From an uncultured Actinotalea sp. (GTDB taxonomy: Bacteria > Actinomycetota > Actinomycetes > Actinomycetales > Cellulomonadaceae): a stretch of 18,707 bases of DNA. A program made the position numbers and the translations under genes. The notes beneath the pieces are model-generated. The model made no database searches. It saw only the letters and a list, made by a program, of their open reading frames with translations, and had not been told where the DNA came from. The DNA lies in NCBI RefSeq assembly GCF_946885855.1, contig NZ_CAMPHH010000029.1, forward strand, positions 1 through 18,707. Direction: 5' to 3'. Of the stretch, positions 1 to 6,416 are shown piece after piece. Position 1 is the stretch's first letter; each line of letters starts with the position of its first letter.

Positions 1-67
1 AGGCGGACACGGGGCTACCCGGTGAGCCCGCCCACGCCGGCCTCCCCGGGTAGCCCCGTGTCCGCCT
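1..67. repeat. Perfect 22-bp inverted repeat at the window edge
   Basis: Bases 1-22 are the exact reverse complement of 46-67, separated by a 23-base spacer. The left arm begins at base 1, so it may extend beyond the window. The repeat lies inside the apparent 3' end of a coding region and has no T-rich tail. It could be a real hairpin or a fold-back artefact at a contig end. Confidence 0.85.
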
Positions 68-102
68 CGAGCGCCGCATCGGCACCCTCGGCCGACTCCT
101 GA
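1..102 (+). CDS. C-terminal end of a Ser/Pro/Ala-rich protein (partial, 5' end off window)
   Basis: Frame 1 is open from the window edge to a TGA at 100-102 and gives 33 residues ending SPVSASSAASAPSADS. Composition and ending resemble the tail of the secreted protein at 432-779, which ends SPASAPSAPSA. Third codon positions are mostly G or C, as expected for coding DNA here. A hairpin with terminator geometry follows at 144-168, which fits the end of a gene. The first 22 bases are an exact inverted copy of 46-67, so the residues read from them may be an assembly or read artefact rather than real protein. The call rests on a short stretch and composition only; no domain is recognisable. Confidence 0.4.
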   Translation, partial: RRTRGYPVSPPTPASPGSPVSASSAASAPSADS

Positions 103-143
103 CGACAGGCGGCGCGCTGCCCTGTCCGTACCACCAGCCACGA

Positions 144-168
144 CGGACGGTCCTCCCAGGACCGTCCG
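144..168 (+). terminator. Hairpin terminator of the upstream gene
   Basis: An 11-bp perfect stem (144-154 with 158-168) closes a 3-base CCC loop and is followed by the moderately T-containing tail GTTCTTCGT. It lies about 40 bases after the stop at 102. High-GC actinobacterial terminators often lack a clean T tract, so position and stem strength carry the call. Confidence 0.6.
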
Positions 169-190
169 CCGTTCTTCGTGGACACGGTCG

Positions 191-211
191 CCCGATGCCC
201 GATGCCCGATG
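191..211. repeat. Three tandem copies of CCCGATG
   Basis: CCCGATG occurs at 191-197, 198-204 and 205-211, with a degenerate continuation. No function is evident. Slippage could make the copy number vary between strains. Confidence 0.8.
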
Positions 212-327
212 CCGGGCGCGACGGCCGGGTCTGCGCCCTCGGGTCCCGACCGCGTGCCGCCTCGTCGTCAGGTGGCGACCCGGGCCGGCCGGGCCGCCGG
301 CGACCATGGTCGGACCGGTGAGAGGTC

Positions 328-383
328 TCTCATCGACGGCCCCTGGGTGCTCTCATGCGGGCTCACGAGAGTAGGGGTATCAG
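328..383 (+). promoter_or_regulatory. Candidate promoter with TCTCA response-regulator repeats
   Basis: TCTCA occurs at 328-332 and 351-355, and a variant GCTCA at 361-365, ten bases after the second. A weak -10-like TATCAG lies at 378-383, 12 bases after the last repeat. The layout resembles the promoter of the minus-strand operon starting at 3537, where TCTCA repeats 11 bases apart stand 11 bases upstream of GATACT. OmpR/PhoB-type regulators typically bind such direct repeats in place of a -35. Assignment to the regulator at 948-1607 is inference. Confidence 0.4.
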
Positions 384-431
384 CACAGGAGGACCGGCCC
401 CCGGGGCGGTCCGGACGAGAAGGAGACCATC

Positions 432-779
432 ATGAAGAGCCGCACCGTCGCCGTCGTGACCGGAGCCCTGGGTGCCCTCGGGGTCGGCGCCGCCGCCGCG
501 TTCGCCGCGGGCCCCGTCGCCCAGCAGCCGACGCCCGCCCCGGAGCAGTCCGACGACAGCACCAGCTCGGTCGCCCCGACCACGACGCCCGGCCAGGCCG
601 TCAACCCGGCCTCGGTCTCCGCGGGCTCCAGCACCACGTCCGTCTCGGCCACCAGCGTGCTGACTCCGATGTCGCCGGCCTCGCCGACGACGCCCCCCAC
701 GCCGAGCTCGCCGGCCTCCGCGCCGAGCCCGGTGACCCCGCCCAGCCCGGCCTCGGCGCCGTCGGCCCCGTCCGCCTGA
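432..779 (+). CDS. Small secreted Ser/Thr/Pro/Ala-rich protein
   Basis: A 115-residue protein with no recognised enzyme domain. Residues 1-26 look like a Sec signal peptide: basic MKSR, a hydrophobic Ala/Gly/Val core, and a likely cut near AFA-AG. The rest is almost entirely Ser, Thr, Pro and Ala with few charges, giving a disordered exported protein that could be O-glycosylated or span the cell wall. No LPXTG motif, lipobox or C-terminal membrane segment is visible. The ATG at 432 has a good ribosome-binding site (AAGGAG) about 7 bases upstream. The gene converges on the OmpR-type two-component operon, and the two share TCTCA-type promoter repeats, so joint control is plausible. Low complexity leaves some doubt, but start site, signal and downstream hairpins all fit a real gene. 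Confidence 0.7.
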   Translation: MKSRTVAVVTGALGALGVGAAAAFAAGPVAQQPTPAPEQSDDSTSSVAPTTTPGQAVNPASVSAGSSTTSVSATSVLTPMSPASPTTPPTPSSPASAPSPVTPPSPASAPSAPSA

Positions 780-787
780 CGCATCGG

Positions 788-815
788 GACCGGCCGCCCT
801 GCGGGACGGCCGGTC
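788..815 (+). terminator. First of two hairpins after the secreted-protein gene
   Basis: A 9-bp stem (788-796 with 807-815), extended by CCC/GGG pairing with a one-base bulge, begins 8 bases after the stop at 779. No T tract follows. It probably protects or ends the transcript together with the stronger hairpin at 851-887. Confidence 0.5.
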
Positions 816-850
816 GGCACGGTCGCCGGCGCCCCTCCGGCCGACGACCC

Positions 851-887
851 ACGAAGGGCGGCTCCCCCCCTGGGAGCCGCCCTTCGT
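851..887. terminator. Strong bidirectional terminator between convergent genes
   Basis: A perfect 16-bp stem (851-866 with 872-887) with a 5-base loop lies between the plus-strand gene ending at 779 and the minus-strand operon ending at 948. Symmetry and placement allow it to end transcription from both sides. Confidence 0.8.
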
Positions 888-947
888 CGTGCCCGGGCCG
901 CCGTCGGCGCGGCGTCCCGCGCTCGGGCCGGCCGCGGCGTCCCGTGC

Positions 948-1607
948 TCAGACCAACCGGTACCCCATGCCGCGGACGGTCTCCACGCGCGCGGCGCCGA
1001 TCTTCTTGCGCACGTACCGCACGTAGACGTCCACCACGTTCGAGCCGGGGTCGTAGTCGTAGCCCCACACGCGCGAGAGGAGCTGCTCGCGGGACAGCAC
1101 CTGGCCGGGGTTGCGCAGGAACGCCTCGGCGAGCGCGAACTCGCGGGCGGAGAGGTCGACGTCCCGGCCGTCCACCCGGACGCGACGCGTCCGCAGGTCG
1201 AGCGAGACGTCACCGTGGCTGAGCACGGTCGCCTCGCCGCTGGAGGTCTCCGTCCGCAGGCGCAGCCGGACCCGGGCGAGCAGCTCCTCGAAGCGGAACG
1301 GCTTGGCCATGTAGTCGTCCGCGCCGCCCTCGAGCCCGGCCACCGTGTCGGACACGGAGCTCCGTGCGGTGAGGATGATGACCGGGAGGGTGTTCTTCGC
1401 CTCACGCAGCCGGCGCAGCACGGTGAAGCCGTCCTGGTCGGGCAGACCCAGGTCCAGGACGAGGAGGTCGAAGTCGCCGCTCTGGGCGAGGTCGTACGCC
1501 TCACGCCCGGTCCCCACGACGAACGGCGCGTAGCCGGCCGACCGCAGTCCCTTGGCGACGAACGAGGAGATCCGCTCCTCGTCCTCGGCGATGAGGATCT
1601 GGCTCAC
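948..1607 (-). CDS. OmpR/PhoB-family DNA-binding response regulator
   Basis: A 219-residue two-component response regulator. The receiver domain (about 2-115) has the acidic cluster E8-D9, the phospho-acceptor D52 in VLDLGLPD, T80 and K102 in KPF. The winged-helix DNA-binding domain (about 125-219) ends with the characteristic VVDVYVRYVRKKIG and VETVRGMGYRL segments. The start is GTG at 1607, whose GTGA overlaps the TGA stop of the histidine kinase, so the pair is translationally coupled and should form a cognate system. Longer same-frame readings upstream run through the kinase gene and are rejected. It ends just before the bidirectional terminator. TCTCA repeats upstream of its own operon and of the secreted-protein gene are candidate targets. 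The subfamily cannot be fixed from sequence alone. Confidence 0.95.
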   Translation of the reverse strand: MSQILIAEDEERISSFVAKGLRSAGYAPFVVGTGREAYDLAQSGDFDLLVLDLGLPDQDGFTVLRRLREAKNTLPVIILTARSSVSDTVAGLEGGADDYMAKPFRFEELLARVRLRLRTETSSGEATVLSHGDVSLDLRTRRVRVDGRDVDLSAREFALAEAFLRNPGQVLSREQLLSRVWGYDYDPGSNVVDVYVRYVRKKIGAARVETVRGMGYRLV

Positions 1608-3139
1608 AGCTCTCCTTCTCCCGGCTCCGCCGCGGCGAGCGGGATCTCGATGACGAAGCGCGACCCGGAGCCGCGCCCTGCCGTGCTGGGGTCGAGGTAG
1701 GCGCGGCCGCCGTGCGCGACGGCGATGGCCCGGACGATGGGCAGGCCGAGGCCCGAGCCCTCCTCGCCGCGCCCCTCCACTGCCCGCGCGAAGCGGTCGA
1801 AGATGCGCTCGGCGTCCTCGGCGGCCACGCCGACGCCGTCGTCGGCGACCGTCAGCAGGACGTGCCGGCCGCGGAGGCGGCTGGCGAGCCGCACCGTCGA
1901 CCCGGGTGGGGAGTAGCGGACCGCGTTGGCGGCCAGCTGCAGCCACGCCTGGGTGATCCGGCGGTCGTCCAGCGTCGTCTCGAGGTCCGCGCGCGCCTCG
2001 ACGCGCCACACGCGGTCGCCGAGGGTGCGGGCCTTGTCGAGGACCTCGTCGGTCAGCCGGCCGACGTCGACCGTCCGGGGACGGACGAAGTCGGGTCGGT
2101 CCACGGTGGCGAGGGTGACGAGGTCGTCGACGAGCAGGCGCATCCGGTCCAGCTCGTCCAGGCTGATCTTCTGGGCAGCGCGGACGTCGGCCGGGTCCTC
2201 CGGGTCCATGAGCTCGAGGTGGCCCTGCACGATCGTGATCGGGGTCCGCAGCTCGTGGCCGGCGTCGTCGAGCAGGCGACGCTGGGACCCGAAGGCCGCC
2301 TCGAGCCGGTCGAGCATGGAGTTGACCGTCGCGCCGAGCTCGGAGATGTCGTCGTCGCCCCGCACCGTGATCCGCTGGCTGAGGTCCGTGTCGGTGATCC
2401 GTCGCGCGGTGTCGCCGAGGGCGCGCAAGGGTGACAGCAGGCGGCCGGCGACCACCCAGCCGACGGCGCCCAGCACGGCCAGGGCCCCGAGGGCGACGAG
2501 CGCGTAGGTCCGGTAGGTGCGCACGAGCTCGGCGTGCTCGGCCTTGCGGTCGAAGCCGAACACGAGCAGCCCGCGCGCGGGGTCGCCGGGAACGGAGACG
2601 GGGATGGTCACGTACCGGTACATCGTGTCGTCCGCCGACACGCTCCGGATCACGACCTGCCCGCCGGGCGCCGCCGCCAGCGCGCCGTCGACGACCTCGG
2701 GCACCTCGTGCAGCGCGATCCGCGGGTTGCGGGGGACGAGCTCCACCTCGCCGTCGACGACGCCGAACAGGCCCTCGTTCTCGGCCGGCACCGTCCGCTG
2801 GATGCCGAGCTGGAGGAGGGTGTAGACGTCGCTGAACGCCTGACCCGTCGAGGGGTCCACGCCGTCGGCGGCGAGCGTCTGGAACTCGCGGTAGCTCAGG
2901 TCGAGCGCCTGGTCGATGAGGGCGTCCGTCCGGTCCCGTTGCAGGAGGAATGCCGTCGTCCCCGCGACGAGCATGCCCAGGGCGGCGAGGAGCACGACGG
3001 CCGTGAGGATGCGTACCCGGACGGTGAACAGCCGCGCGACCCGGCGGCGCCACGGCGACCCGACACCCGCGGGGTCGGCGATCGGCGGCTCGGGGGCGTC
3101 ACCCGTCGTCGTCGGCTGCTGCGCGTCGGTCGTCGTCAT
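1604..3139 (-). CDS. HAMP-domain membrane sensor histidine kinase
   Basis: A 511-residue sensor kinase. A Pro/Thr-rich cytoplasmic N-terminus is followed by a membrane helix (about 42-66), an extracytoplasmic domain of about 145 residues with no family I recognise, a second helix (about 211-233), a HAMP linker (about 232-285), a HisKA dimerisation domain with H295 in DDAGHELRTP, and a HATPase domain. The latter has N405 (QLAANAVRYS), the DDGVGV box near 433, RIFDRFAR near 445 and GSGLGL at 461-466. All catalytic boxes are intact. ATG 3139 lies 5 bases after the stop of the Asp-rich gene and lacks a strong ribosome-binding site, so coupling to the upstream gene is likely. The 3' end overlaps the regulator by four bases. 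The stimulus is unknown. Confidence 0.95.
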   Translation of the reverse strand: MTTTDAQQPTTTGDAPEPPIADPAGVGSPWRRRVARLFTVRVRILTAVVLLAALGMLVAGTTAFLLQRDRTDALIDQALDLSYREFQTLAADGVDPSTGQAFSDVYTLLQLGIQRTVPAENEGLFGVVDGEVELVPRNPRIALHEVPEVVDGALAAAPGGQVVIRSVSADDTMYRYVTIPVSVPGDPARGLLVFGFDRKAEHAELVRTYRTYALVALGALAVLGAVGWVVAGRLLSPLRALGDTARRITDTDLSQRITVRGDDDISELGATVNSMLDRLEAAFGSQRRLLDDAGHELRTPITIVQGHLELMDPEDPADVRAAQKISLDELDRMRLLVDDLVTLATVDRPDFVRPRTVDVGRLTDEVLDKARTLGDRVWRVEARADLETTLDDRRITQAWLQLAANAVRYSPPGSTVRLASRLRGRHVLLTVADDGVGVAAEDAERIFDRFARAVEGRGEEGSGLGLPIVRAIAVAHGGRAYLDPSTAGRGSGSRFVIEIPLAAAEPGEGEL

Positions 3140-3144
3140 CGCGA

Positions 3145-3537
3145 TCAGTCGTCGTCCGGATCGTCGTCGTCACCGTCGTGGTCACCGTCGTCGTCCCGGT
3201 CGTCCCGGTCGTCCCGGTCGTCGTCGGGTCCGTCGTCGTCGTCCCACGGCGACGGGGAGACGGGCGCCGGGGGAGCCACCACGACCGGAGCAGGCTCGTC
3301 CGGTGCCGAGGTCTCCTCGGTCGCGGCCGGCGCCGGCTCGTCCGCCGTGGTCGGGGACGGGACGGGTGCGCCGTCCGGTGTCCGGGGCCCGGAGCCCGGC
3401 ACGGCAGCGCCCGGACCGACGACGACGGCGTCCCCGACCGCCCGGTCGCCTGGCACCGCGACGACCTCGTACGCAGTCACGACGAGGCCGGCGGCCAGCA
3501 GGACGCCGGTCGCCGTGGCGGTCAGGTGAGCACGCAC
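3145..3537 (-). CDS. Membrane-anchored or secreted Asp-rich small protein, first gene of the two-component operon
   Basis: A 130-residue protein of no recognised family. Residues 1-28 form a short basic start and a hydrophobic segment (signal peptide or anchor), followed by a Pro/Ala/Val-rich linker (about 29-97). Residues 99-130 are nearly all Asp, with a few Arg, Gly, His and Pro. Such a tail, probably outside the membrane, could bind divalent cations or cationic peptides; this is inference, since no true EF-hand spacing is visible. The DNA carries three 9-bp repeats at 3192-3218 encoding a DDR-type unit. The start is GTG 3537, only 6 bases downstream of a good -10 (GATACT), which suggests a leaderless message. 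The histidine kinase begins 5 bases after its stop, so it may be an accessory input to that sensor. Confidence 0.75.
   Translation of the reverse strand: MRAHLTATATGVLLAAGLVVTAYEVVAVPGDRAVGDAVVVGPGAAVPGSGPRTPDGAPVPSPTTADEPAPAATEETSAPDEPAPVVVAPPAPVSPSPWDDDDGPDDDRDDRDDRDDDGDHDGDDDDPDDD
3192..3218. repeat. Three 9-bp tandem repeats in the Asp-rich tail
   Basis: CGTCCCGGT occurs three times in tandem at 3192-3200, 3201-3209 and 3210-3218. The unit is a multiple of three, so copy-number change would lengthen or shorten the Asp/Arg tract without a frameshift. Confidence 0.85.
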
Positions 3538-3543
3538 GGCGCC

Positions 3544-3576
3544 AGTATCCCGGGAGCGGATGAGAGGCGCGTGAGA
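3544..3576 (-). promoter_or_regulatory. Promoter with TCTCA direct repeats; likely leaderless start
   Basis: On the minus strand, TCTCA occurs at 3576-3572 and again at 3565-3561, an 11-base period. Eleven bases further is GATACT (3549-3544), which matches the TATAAT consensus at most positions. The GTG start lies 6 bases after it, where transcription should begin. Two direct repeats one helical turn apart in the -35 position are the usual layout for PhoB/OmpR-type activators, suggesting autoregulation by the operon's own regulator. Confidence 0.55.
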
Positions 3577-3608
3577 ACGTCCGGTGGCGTGGCCGGCGCG
3601 TCGCCCGG

Positions 3609-4235
3609 TCAGGGCGCCGGGAGGAGGCCCCGCTCCATCGCGACGGTGACGGCCCGGGTGCGGTCGTCGACGCCCAGCTTGGCGAAGGCCCGCAGGAGGT
3701 GCGTCTTGACCGTCGCCTCGGTGATGAACAGGTCCGTGCCGATCTGCGCGTTCGTCCGCCCTCGGGCCACGGCGCGCAGCACCTCCAGCTCGCGCGGCGT
3801 GAGGCGGTCCCCGCCGTGCCGGACCTGGCTGACGAGGCGCCGCGCGACCGACGGGGCGAGCACGGTCTCCCCGCCCGCCGCCGCGCGCACCCCCGCGACG
3901 AGCTCTTCCCGCCGCGTGTCCTTGAGCAGGTATCCGCTGGCGCCCGCCTCGACCGCGCGCAGGATGTCCGCGTCGGTCTCGTAGGTGGTGAGGACGACGA
4001 CGCGCGTGGCCGGCTGCACCGCCAGCAGCCGCTCGGTCGTGGACGCGCCGTCGAGCACGGGCATCCGCAGGTCCATGAGGACGACGTCGGGCTGCTCCCG
4101 CGCCGCGACGTCGAGCGCCGCCTCGCCGTCGGCGGCCTCGCCGACGACGACGAGGTCCGGCTCCCCGGCGAGGAGCCCGACGATGCCGGCGCGCACGACG
4201 GGGTGGTCGTCCACGACGACGATCCGGATGCTCAT
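3609..4235 (-). CDS. NarL/LuxR-family response regulator
   Basis: A 208-residue regulator. The receiver domain (about 2-118) has D9-D10, phospho-acceptor D55 in VVLMDLRMP, T83 and K105 (LLKD). A LuxR-type helix-turn-helix (about 142-203) reads LTPRELEVLRAVARGRTNAQIGTDLFITEATVKTHL, with all landmark residues of the NarL/FixJ class. ATG 4235 overlaps the TGA of the kinase as ATGA, and a purine-rich GGGGAGGATGGAG precedes it. Longer same-frame readings into the kinase gene are rejected. It is the last gene of the ATPase-permease-kinase-regulator operon and should be the kinase's partner. Family precedent (LiaR, DesR) suggests it activates the co-transcribed transporter; GTCCACC repeats upstream of the operon are candidate sites. 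Confidence 0.95.
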   Translation of the reverse strand: MSIRIVVVDDHPVVRAGIVGLLAGEPDLVVVGEAADGEAALDVAAREQPDVVLMDLRMPVLDGASTTERLLAVQPATRVVVLTTYETDADILRAVEAGASGYLLKDTRREELVAGVRAAAGGETVLAPSVARRLVSQVRHGGDRLTPRELEVLRAVARGRTNAQIGTDLFITEATVKTHLLRAFAKLGVDDRTRAVTVAMERGLLPAP

Positions 4236-5524
4236 GGCTCCATCCTCCCCGCAGCGGGGACCCGGACCGTGAGCGCCGTGCCGCCCTCCGCGGGGCTCGT
4301 CAGGTCGACCTGGCCGCCCTCGGCCGCCACCCGGTCCCGCATCCCGCGCAGCCCGAAGCCCTCCGTCGCGCCGGCGGGGATGCCGTCGCCGTCGTCGACG
4401 ACCTCCAGGACGACCTGCCCACCGGGCCCGGCGCCGTCGTCGGCGGCCTGCGTGAGCCGGAGGCGGACCTGCTGGGCCTGGGCGTGCCGGCGCACGTTCG
4501 TCAGGGCCTCCTGGGCGGTCCGCAGCAGCACGACCTCCGTGTCCCGGGCGACGCGCAGCTCCGTGTCCGGGAGGACGAGCTCGACCGCGACGCCCGTCTC
4601 GTCCTCGAAGCGCCGCGCAAGGCGCTCGAGCGCGCCGGCCACCGTGACGCCGTCGAGGTCGACGGGGGAGAACGCCGCGACGAGGGCGCGGGCCTCGGCG
4701 AGGTTGTCGCGGGCGGTCCGCTCGGCGAGCTCCAGGCGCGCCACGGCCGCGGCGCGGTCGTCGCGGCGCAGGTCCGCGACCGCCGTCTGCGTCAGCATGA
4801 TCACGCTGGTGAACCCCTGGGCCAGGGTGTCGTGGATCTCCCGGGCCATCCGCTCGCGCTCGGCCACCACGCCGGCCGCGTGGTGCACCTGGGCGAGCTC
4901 CGCCTGCGCCGCCTCCAGCTGCTCGAGCAGGCCCGCGCGCTGCTCGCTCTGCTCCGCGACGTAGGTGATCCACAGTCCCAGCAGCGTCGCGAAGGTCAGC
5001 GCGACCGCCGACTCCACGGCGAGGTTCAGCAGGCCGGGGCCGGGTCCCACGCCCTCACGCACGGCGATGGCCCCGAACAGGAGCACGGTGAGAACGGTCG
5101 TGACGGCGACGCCGGCTCGCCGCGTCTCCACGAAGTACCAGGTCTGGCTGTAGGCGACGAACAGCAGGAGCGAGCCGGTGGGGTTCGTGTACGTGATGAC
5201 GACGGCGACGGCGACCAGGACGGTCAGGTAGAGCGCCACGAGGTCGCGGTCGCCCGAGAGGGCCGCCCGACGTCCGACCGTCGCGTAGGTGGCCGCGAGC
5301 AGCGCCAGACCGCCGAGCCCCCACAGGAGCTCGGCGGTCGTGGCGCCGCGGACCGTCAGCAGTGACACCGCGGTGATCGCGGTGAGCGCGTAGAACGCGA
5401 GGTCCCAGCCACGGCGGGTGCGGGTCCAGAACTCGGTCCGCTCCGACTCGCGCCGCGGCTCGCGCGCCGGTCCGTCCGTCGCCGTGGGCCCGTCCGCCGG
5501 CGCACCCGGGTCAGCCGTCGTCAC
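4232..5524 (-). CDS. DesK/LiaS-type (HisKA_3) sensor histidine kinase
   Basis: A 430-residue kinase of the NarX/DesK class. After a 40-residue cytoplasmic segment come about six membrane helices (roughly 42-190), a short coiled-coil linker (about 191-225), the HisKA_3 dimerisation region with H231 in AREIHDTLAQGF, and a compact HATPase domain with N343 (LTNVRRHA), DDGDG at 377-381 and GFGLRGMRDR at 389-398. There is no large external domain, so it probably senses the membrane or the adjacent transporter. I choose GTG 5524, which overlaps the permease end by 14 bases. A longer frame reading from 6109 would cover most of the permease and is rejected. The TGA overlaps the next start (ATGA), so the pair is co-translated. 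Confidence 0.92.
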   Translation of the reverse strand: MTTADPGAPADGPTATDGPAREPRRESERTEFWTRTRRGWDLAFYALTAITAVSLLTVRGATTAELLWGLGGLALLAATYATVGRRAALSGDRDLVALYLTVLVAVAVVITYTNPTGSLLLFVAYSQTWYFVETRRAGVAVTTVLTVLLFGAIAVREGVGPGPGLLNLAVESAVALTFATLLGLWITYVAEQSEQRAGLLEQLEAAQAELAQVHHAAGVVAERERMAREIHDTLAQGFTSVIMLTQTAVADLRRDDRAAAVARLELAERTARDNLAEARALVAAFSPVDLDGVTVAGALERLARRFEDETGVAVELVLPDTELRVARDTEVVLLRTAQEALTNVRRHAQAQQVRLRLTQAADDGAGPGGQVVLEVVDDGDGIPAGATEGFGLRGMRDRVAAEGGQVDLTSPAEGGTALTVRVPAAGRMEP

Positions 5525-6416
5525 GACGCCGCCAGCGGAAGGTCCGGACGCCGACGACGAGGCCGACGAGGAGGTACGCCAGGAGGACGGCGGCGGTGGC
5601 CCCGTGCTCCCAGCCGCCGGTGGGCTCCACGGCGGCGGCCTGCTCGGGAAGGAAGACCGAGCGCATGCCCTGCGCCATCCACTTGAGCGGGAAGACCGAG
5701 GCCACCTGCTGCATCCACGACGGGAGGTCGCTGTAGACGAAGAACACCCCGGAGATGAACTGCAGGACGATGACCACGGGGGTGACGACGGCGGAGGCCG
5801 ACCGCCCGCTGCGGGGGAGCGACGAGAACGCGACCCCGCAGACGGCCCCCGCAGCCGTCCCGAGGGCGAACACCCAGGCGAAGGTCCACCAGCGTCCGGC
5901 GTCGGTCGGCAGGTCGACCCCGAAGACCCCCGTCGCGACGGCCAGCAGCAGGCCGACCTGGACGAGGCTGACCACGAGGACCAGCCCCACCTTCCCGAGG
6001 AAGTAGGCCGCCGGCGGCATCGGGGTGCCCCGCAGCCGCTTGAGGCCGCCCTCGTCCCGCTCCACCGCGATCGCGATGGCGAGGTTCTGGAAGCTCGACA
6101 GGAGGACACCCGTGGCGATCATCCCGGGTAGGAAGTACTGCGCGAAGGGGATCCCCGGCTCGGGTCCGACGCGGGCGCCGTCCTGGCCGAAGACCGTGGC
6201 GAAGATGGCGAGCATGATCACCGGGTAGGCGAAGATGAAGATCACCGCATCGCGCTCACGGAAGAAGCCGATCAGCTCGGCCCGGGTCCGGCCGAGCGCG
6301 ACGCGCAGGACCGAGGGCATCGCGGCGTGCCGGGTGACCGGGTCGAGGAGCCCGGGTCGGCGGGCCGCGCCCGACGGTCCGGGCCGGTCCGGGTGGGCGG
6401 TCGTCGGGGTGCTCAT
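5511..6416 (-). CDS. ABC-2 type transporter permease
   Basis: A 301-residue permease of the DrrB-like ABC-2 family. After a polar N-terminus there are about six membrane helices (near 58-76, 93-113, 140-163, 174-197, 207-229 and 275-292). Between helices 2 and 3 lies VERDEGGLKRLRGTPMP, the conserved cytoplasmic segment of this family that couples to the ATPase. With the neighbouring ATPase it should form an exporter, with two copies of each subunit. ATG 6416 overlaps the ATPase stop as ATGA and has GGAG upstream. The 3' end overlaps the kinase by 14 bases. Relatives export drugs, antibiotics or lipids; the substrate here cannot be told from sequence. Confidence 0.93.
   Translation of the reverse strand: MSTPTTAHPDRPGPSGAARRPGLLDPVTRHAAMPSVLRVALGRTRAELIGFFRERDAVIFIFAYPVIMLAIFATVFGQDGARVGPEPGIPFAQYFLPGMIATGVLLSSFQNLAIAIAVERDEGGLKRLRGTPMPPAAYFLGKVGLVLVVSLVQVGLLLAVATGVFGVDLPTDAGRWWTFAWVFALGTAAGAVCGVAFSSLPRSGRSASAVVTPVVIVLQFISGVFFVYSDLPSWMQQVASVFPLKWMAQGMRSVFLPEQAAAVEPTGGWEHGATAAVLLAYLLVGLVVGVRTFRWRRRDDG

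Larger units (their letters stand above)
103..431. other. Gene-free spacer: terminator, short tandem repeat, promoter region
   Basis: No convincing small gene was seen here. It holds the hairpin at 144-168, three tandem copies of CCCGATG at 191-211, a GAGAG/CTCTC palindrome at 320-331, the TCTCA repeats and -10-like element described separately, and an imperfect GC-rich hairpin at 391-412 in the presumed 5' UTR of the next gene. Confidence 0.6.

Noticed and set aside
191..211. CCCGATG repeats as a possible CRISPR or origin iteron
   Set aside because: Three contiguous 7-base copies without spacers are a simple tandem repeat; no cas genes or replication genes are nearby.
209..1222. A 337-codon plus-strand frame over the secreted-protein gene and the regulator end
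   Set aside because: Arg/Gly/Pro-rich shadow frame that runs across two hairpins and into the opposite-strand response regulator.
1608..3053. Extension of the OmpR-type regulator frame to a 701-residue protein
   Set aside because: The extra part is an out-of-frame reading of the histidine kinase gene. The conserved receiver begins at GTG 1607.
5525..6109. Extension of the DesK-type kinase frame to 625 residues
   Set aside because: The added region is a shadow of the permease gene; kinase-like sequence begins only after 5524.
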